Positions 6,124 to 6,864 of a stretch of DNA of 6,864 bases are shown one piece after another (within the stretch, counting starts at the first letter, position 1; every line of letters begins with the position of its first letter). The translations under genes and the position numbers were made by a program. This DNA is from JANRKF01 sp964519595 (GTDB taxonomy: Bacteria > Pseudomonadota > Alphaproteobacteria > Rickettsiales > SXRF01): assembly GCA_964519595.1 (NCBI GenBank), contig CAZFJN010000062.1, positions 1 to 6,864 of the forward strand, written 5' to 3'. A model generated the notes under the pieces. That model was not told the origin of the DNA. It was given only the letters and a program-made list of their open reading frames with translations, and searched no databases.

Positions 6124-6388
6124 AAAGCCTAGCTTTCTGTGCTTGCGTAAGATAAATAAAAAAATCGCCGCTAAACGTCCAGCCAGTTTGTTCTTGTGGA
6201 ATACGCACTTGAAATTTTTGCGCTAGGATCTCAATAAAATCAGAAGCATTGACGGTAGCAATTTCAATCATCCACGGATATCGCTCACTATCTGAGCGGA
6301 CTAGTTTAGGTGGACCGTCGCTATCATAACTTCTACTGGCCCAAGGACATTCGTCTCTAACCCATTTATTAAAATCATGTGCGCTCAT
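6092..6388 (-). CDS. Hypothetical 98-aa protein
   Basis: I do not recognise this protein. The ATG at 6388 gives 98 residues, with a weak GAGAAA site before it; a TTG at 6400 would add four residues. The sequence is soluble in character, rich in Trp, Tyr, Ser and Asp, and has no signal or membrane segment. It starts MSAHDFNKWVRDECPW. Its last third (TGWTFSGDFFIYLTQAQKARL, about 69-89) looks like a strand-helix unit. It lies upstream of the winged-helix gene on the same strand. A perfect 22-bp palindrome lies 65 bp upstream of its start and could be an operator. Confidence 0.6.
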   Translation of the reverse strand: MSAHDFNKWVRDECPWASRSYDSDGPPKLVRSDSERYPWMIEIATVNASDFIEILAQKFQVRIPQEQTGWTFSGDFFIYLTQAQKARLSKTCERGGPH

Positions 6389-6452
6389 AAATTTTCTCAA
6401 AAAATAAAACTATTGCAAAGCTACGCTTTTAGGCGCGTTAATTAAACTATTT

Positions 6453-6474
6453 CGCAATCAATATATTGATTGCG
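6453..6474. promoter_or_regulatory. Perfect 22-bp palindrome upstream of the 98-aa gene
   Basis: The half-site CGCAATCAATA (6453-6463) is followed directly by its exact complement TATTGATTGCG (6464-6474). A symmetric site of this size without spacer is typical of a dimeric repressor operator. It can also extrude as a cruciform. It lies 65 bp upstream of the minus-strand ATG at 6388. No T-run follows, so it is unlikely to be a terminator. Confidence 0.5.
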
Positions 6475-6650
6475 TTACGCTGGCTTCCGCGTTCTCTAAA
6501 GCTACGTTCAGGTGCTATTTAGCTTTGAAGAATATAAACATATTTCATCCGTTTCATATGCTCCAGTGCAGTCGCGCTGTAGCTAAGTTTTGGATATGGA
6601 TCGGCGAAGGATGGTACACCCCCGCGCGGAGAAAGTTCGAACCAGTCCGT

Positions 6651-6808
6651 CGTCGCCCTTCGGGCTATGCCGTACATCTGGCTTCGCTAAAGCTACGCCA
6701 GACACAGATGCTTCGCCCAAGCCGATGATGCTCCACATGGCTGCCACGTCTTCGTTCCTTCGGAACTTCGCCGGGCGGCTGCGCCACGCATAGCCCGTAA
6801 GGGCGACG
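6651..6808. repeat. Inverted repeat pair (20/21 bp) with internal hairpins
   Basis: CGTCGCCCTTCGGGCTATGC (6651-6670) returns inverted at 6788-6808 with a single inserted base. Each arm also folds on itself by GCCC/GGGC pairing. Between them lie a hairpin TCTGGC...GCCAGA around 6677-6702 and GTTCC-TTC-GGAAC near 6754-6768. Nothing here encodes a transposase, so at most it is a non-autonomous repeat. Confidence 0.7.
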
Positions 6809-6816
6809 CGTGGTGC
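6781..6816. repeat. Hairpin fused to the 3' end of tRNA-Phe
   Basis: GCGCCACGC (6781-6789) pairs with GCGTGGTGC (6808-6816), with one G-T wobble, around an inner GCCC/GGGC stem. The right arm contains the complement of the tRNA CCA end and its preceding GCA. In the tRNA precursor the end of the acceptor strand could therefore pair with the trailer. Confidence 0.6.
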
Positions 6817-6864
6817 CCGGAGCCGGAATCGAACCAGCGACACAGGGATTTTCAGTCCCTTGCT
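6811..6864 (-). tRNA. tRNA-Phe (anticodon GAA), 5' part outside window
   Basis: Read on the minus strand, the segment contains the anticodon arm AGGGA-CTGAAAA-TCCCT with anticodon GAA, the T arm GCTGG-TTCGATT-CCGGC, the acceptor 3' strand TCCGGGC, discriminator A and encoded CCA (6813-6811). The D arm and 5' acceptor strand lie beyond the right edge. It decodes phenylalanine UUY codons. The 3' end of tRNA genes is a common integration site, but no integrase or second copy of this end is seen in the window. Confidence 0.95.

Larger units (their letters stand above)
6401..6810. other. Gene-free, repeat- and palindrome-rich stretch beside tRNA-Phe
   Basis: No convincing gene lies here. Short overlapping open frames are present on both strands, but none has a ribosome site or a protein-like composition. 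The stretch carries three exact copies of AAAGCTACG (6417-6425, 6498-6506, 6689-6697), several GC-rich hairpins with GCCC/GGGC stems, and a 20-bp imperfect inverted repeat. The look is that of REP-type intergenic repeats that accumulate next to tRNA genes. Confidence 0.7.

Noticed and set aside
6122..6138. Hairpin AGAAAGC/GCTTTCT
   Set aside because: It lies inside the coding region of the 98-aa gene and has no T-run after it; a seven-pair stem here is likely incidental.
6637..6645. tRNA remnant (TCGAACCAG as in the T arm of tRNA-Phe)
   Set aside because: Only nine bases match; the flanking bases form no T stem and no anticodon arm is present.
6525..6843. Overlapping open frames on both strands next to tRNA-Phe
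   Set aside because: They run through palindromic repeats and, on the minus strand, into the tRNA itself. Composition is rich in Arg, Ser and Pro with no domain, and no start has a ribosome site.
5416..6864. Genomic island integrated at tRNA-Phe
   Set aside because: A tRNA neighbour alone is not enough: no integrase gene and no second copy of the tRNA 3' end occur in the window.

Overview
The window looks like chromosomal DNA of a proteobacterium of moderate GC content. The pointers are a PcoA/CopA-type periplasmic copper oxidase, an SbtA-family membrane transporter, a tRNA-Phe(GAA) with encoded CCA, and Shine-Dalgarno-type starts. I cannot fix the class: an alphaproteobacterium or an environmental gammaproteobacterium would both fit. 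No integrase, transposase, phage structural gene or CRISPR array is visible.

Left part (1-2433), all on the minus strand. A PemK/MazF-type toxin gene (2434-2820) is followed by an SbtA-like transporter (1267-2241) and then copA (1216 running off the left edge). SbtA-like and copA are 50 bp apart and may be co-transcribed. The toxin gene stands alone with no antitoxin gene beside it. It ends in a perfect 12-bp stem hairpin (2400-2427). An identical 44-bp segment lies at 2275-2318 and 2883-2926. One copy is in front of the transporter and the other in front of the toxin, so toxin plus leader looks like an inserted or duplicated unit of 608 bp.

Middle part (2930-5415), on the plus strand. An AT-rich gene for a two-helix membrane protein with a probable PH-like cytosolic domain (2996-3628) is followed by a Pif1-type SF1B helicase (3766-5415). 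The helicase has an N-terminal coiled coil and a Myb/SANT- or HTH-like module ahead of the motor. A 10-bp inverted repeat enclosing part of a 13-bp direct repeat lies just before the helicase start and may regulate it.

Right part (5416-6864), genes on the minus strand: a winged-helix-like protein (5516-5995), an unrecognised 98-aa protein (6092-6388), a 400-bp gene-free stretch full of short palindromes and repeated AAAGCTACG motifs, and the 3' part of tRNA-Phe at the right edge. One of the palindromes is fused to the tRNA 3' end. The tRNA neighbour, the unrecognised small genes, the solitary toxin and the repeats suggest accessory DNA between core genes. No complete, clearly new defence or mobile system can be proved from this window. 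The best candidates for follow-up are the repeat-flanked toxin cassette, the helicase with its fused N-terminal module, and the repeat family next to the tRNA.
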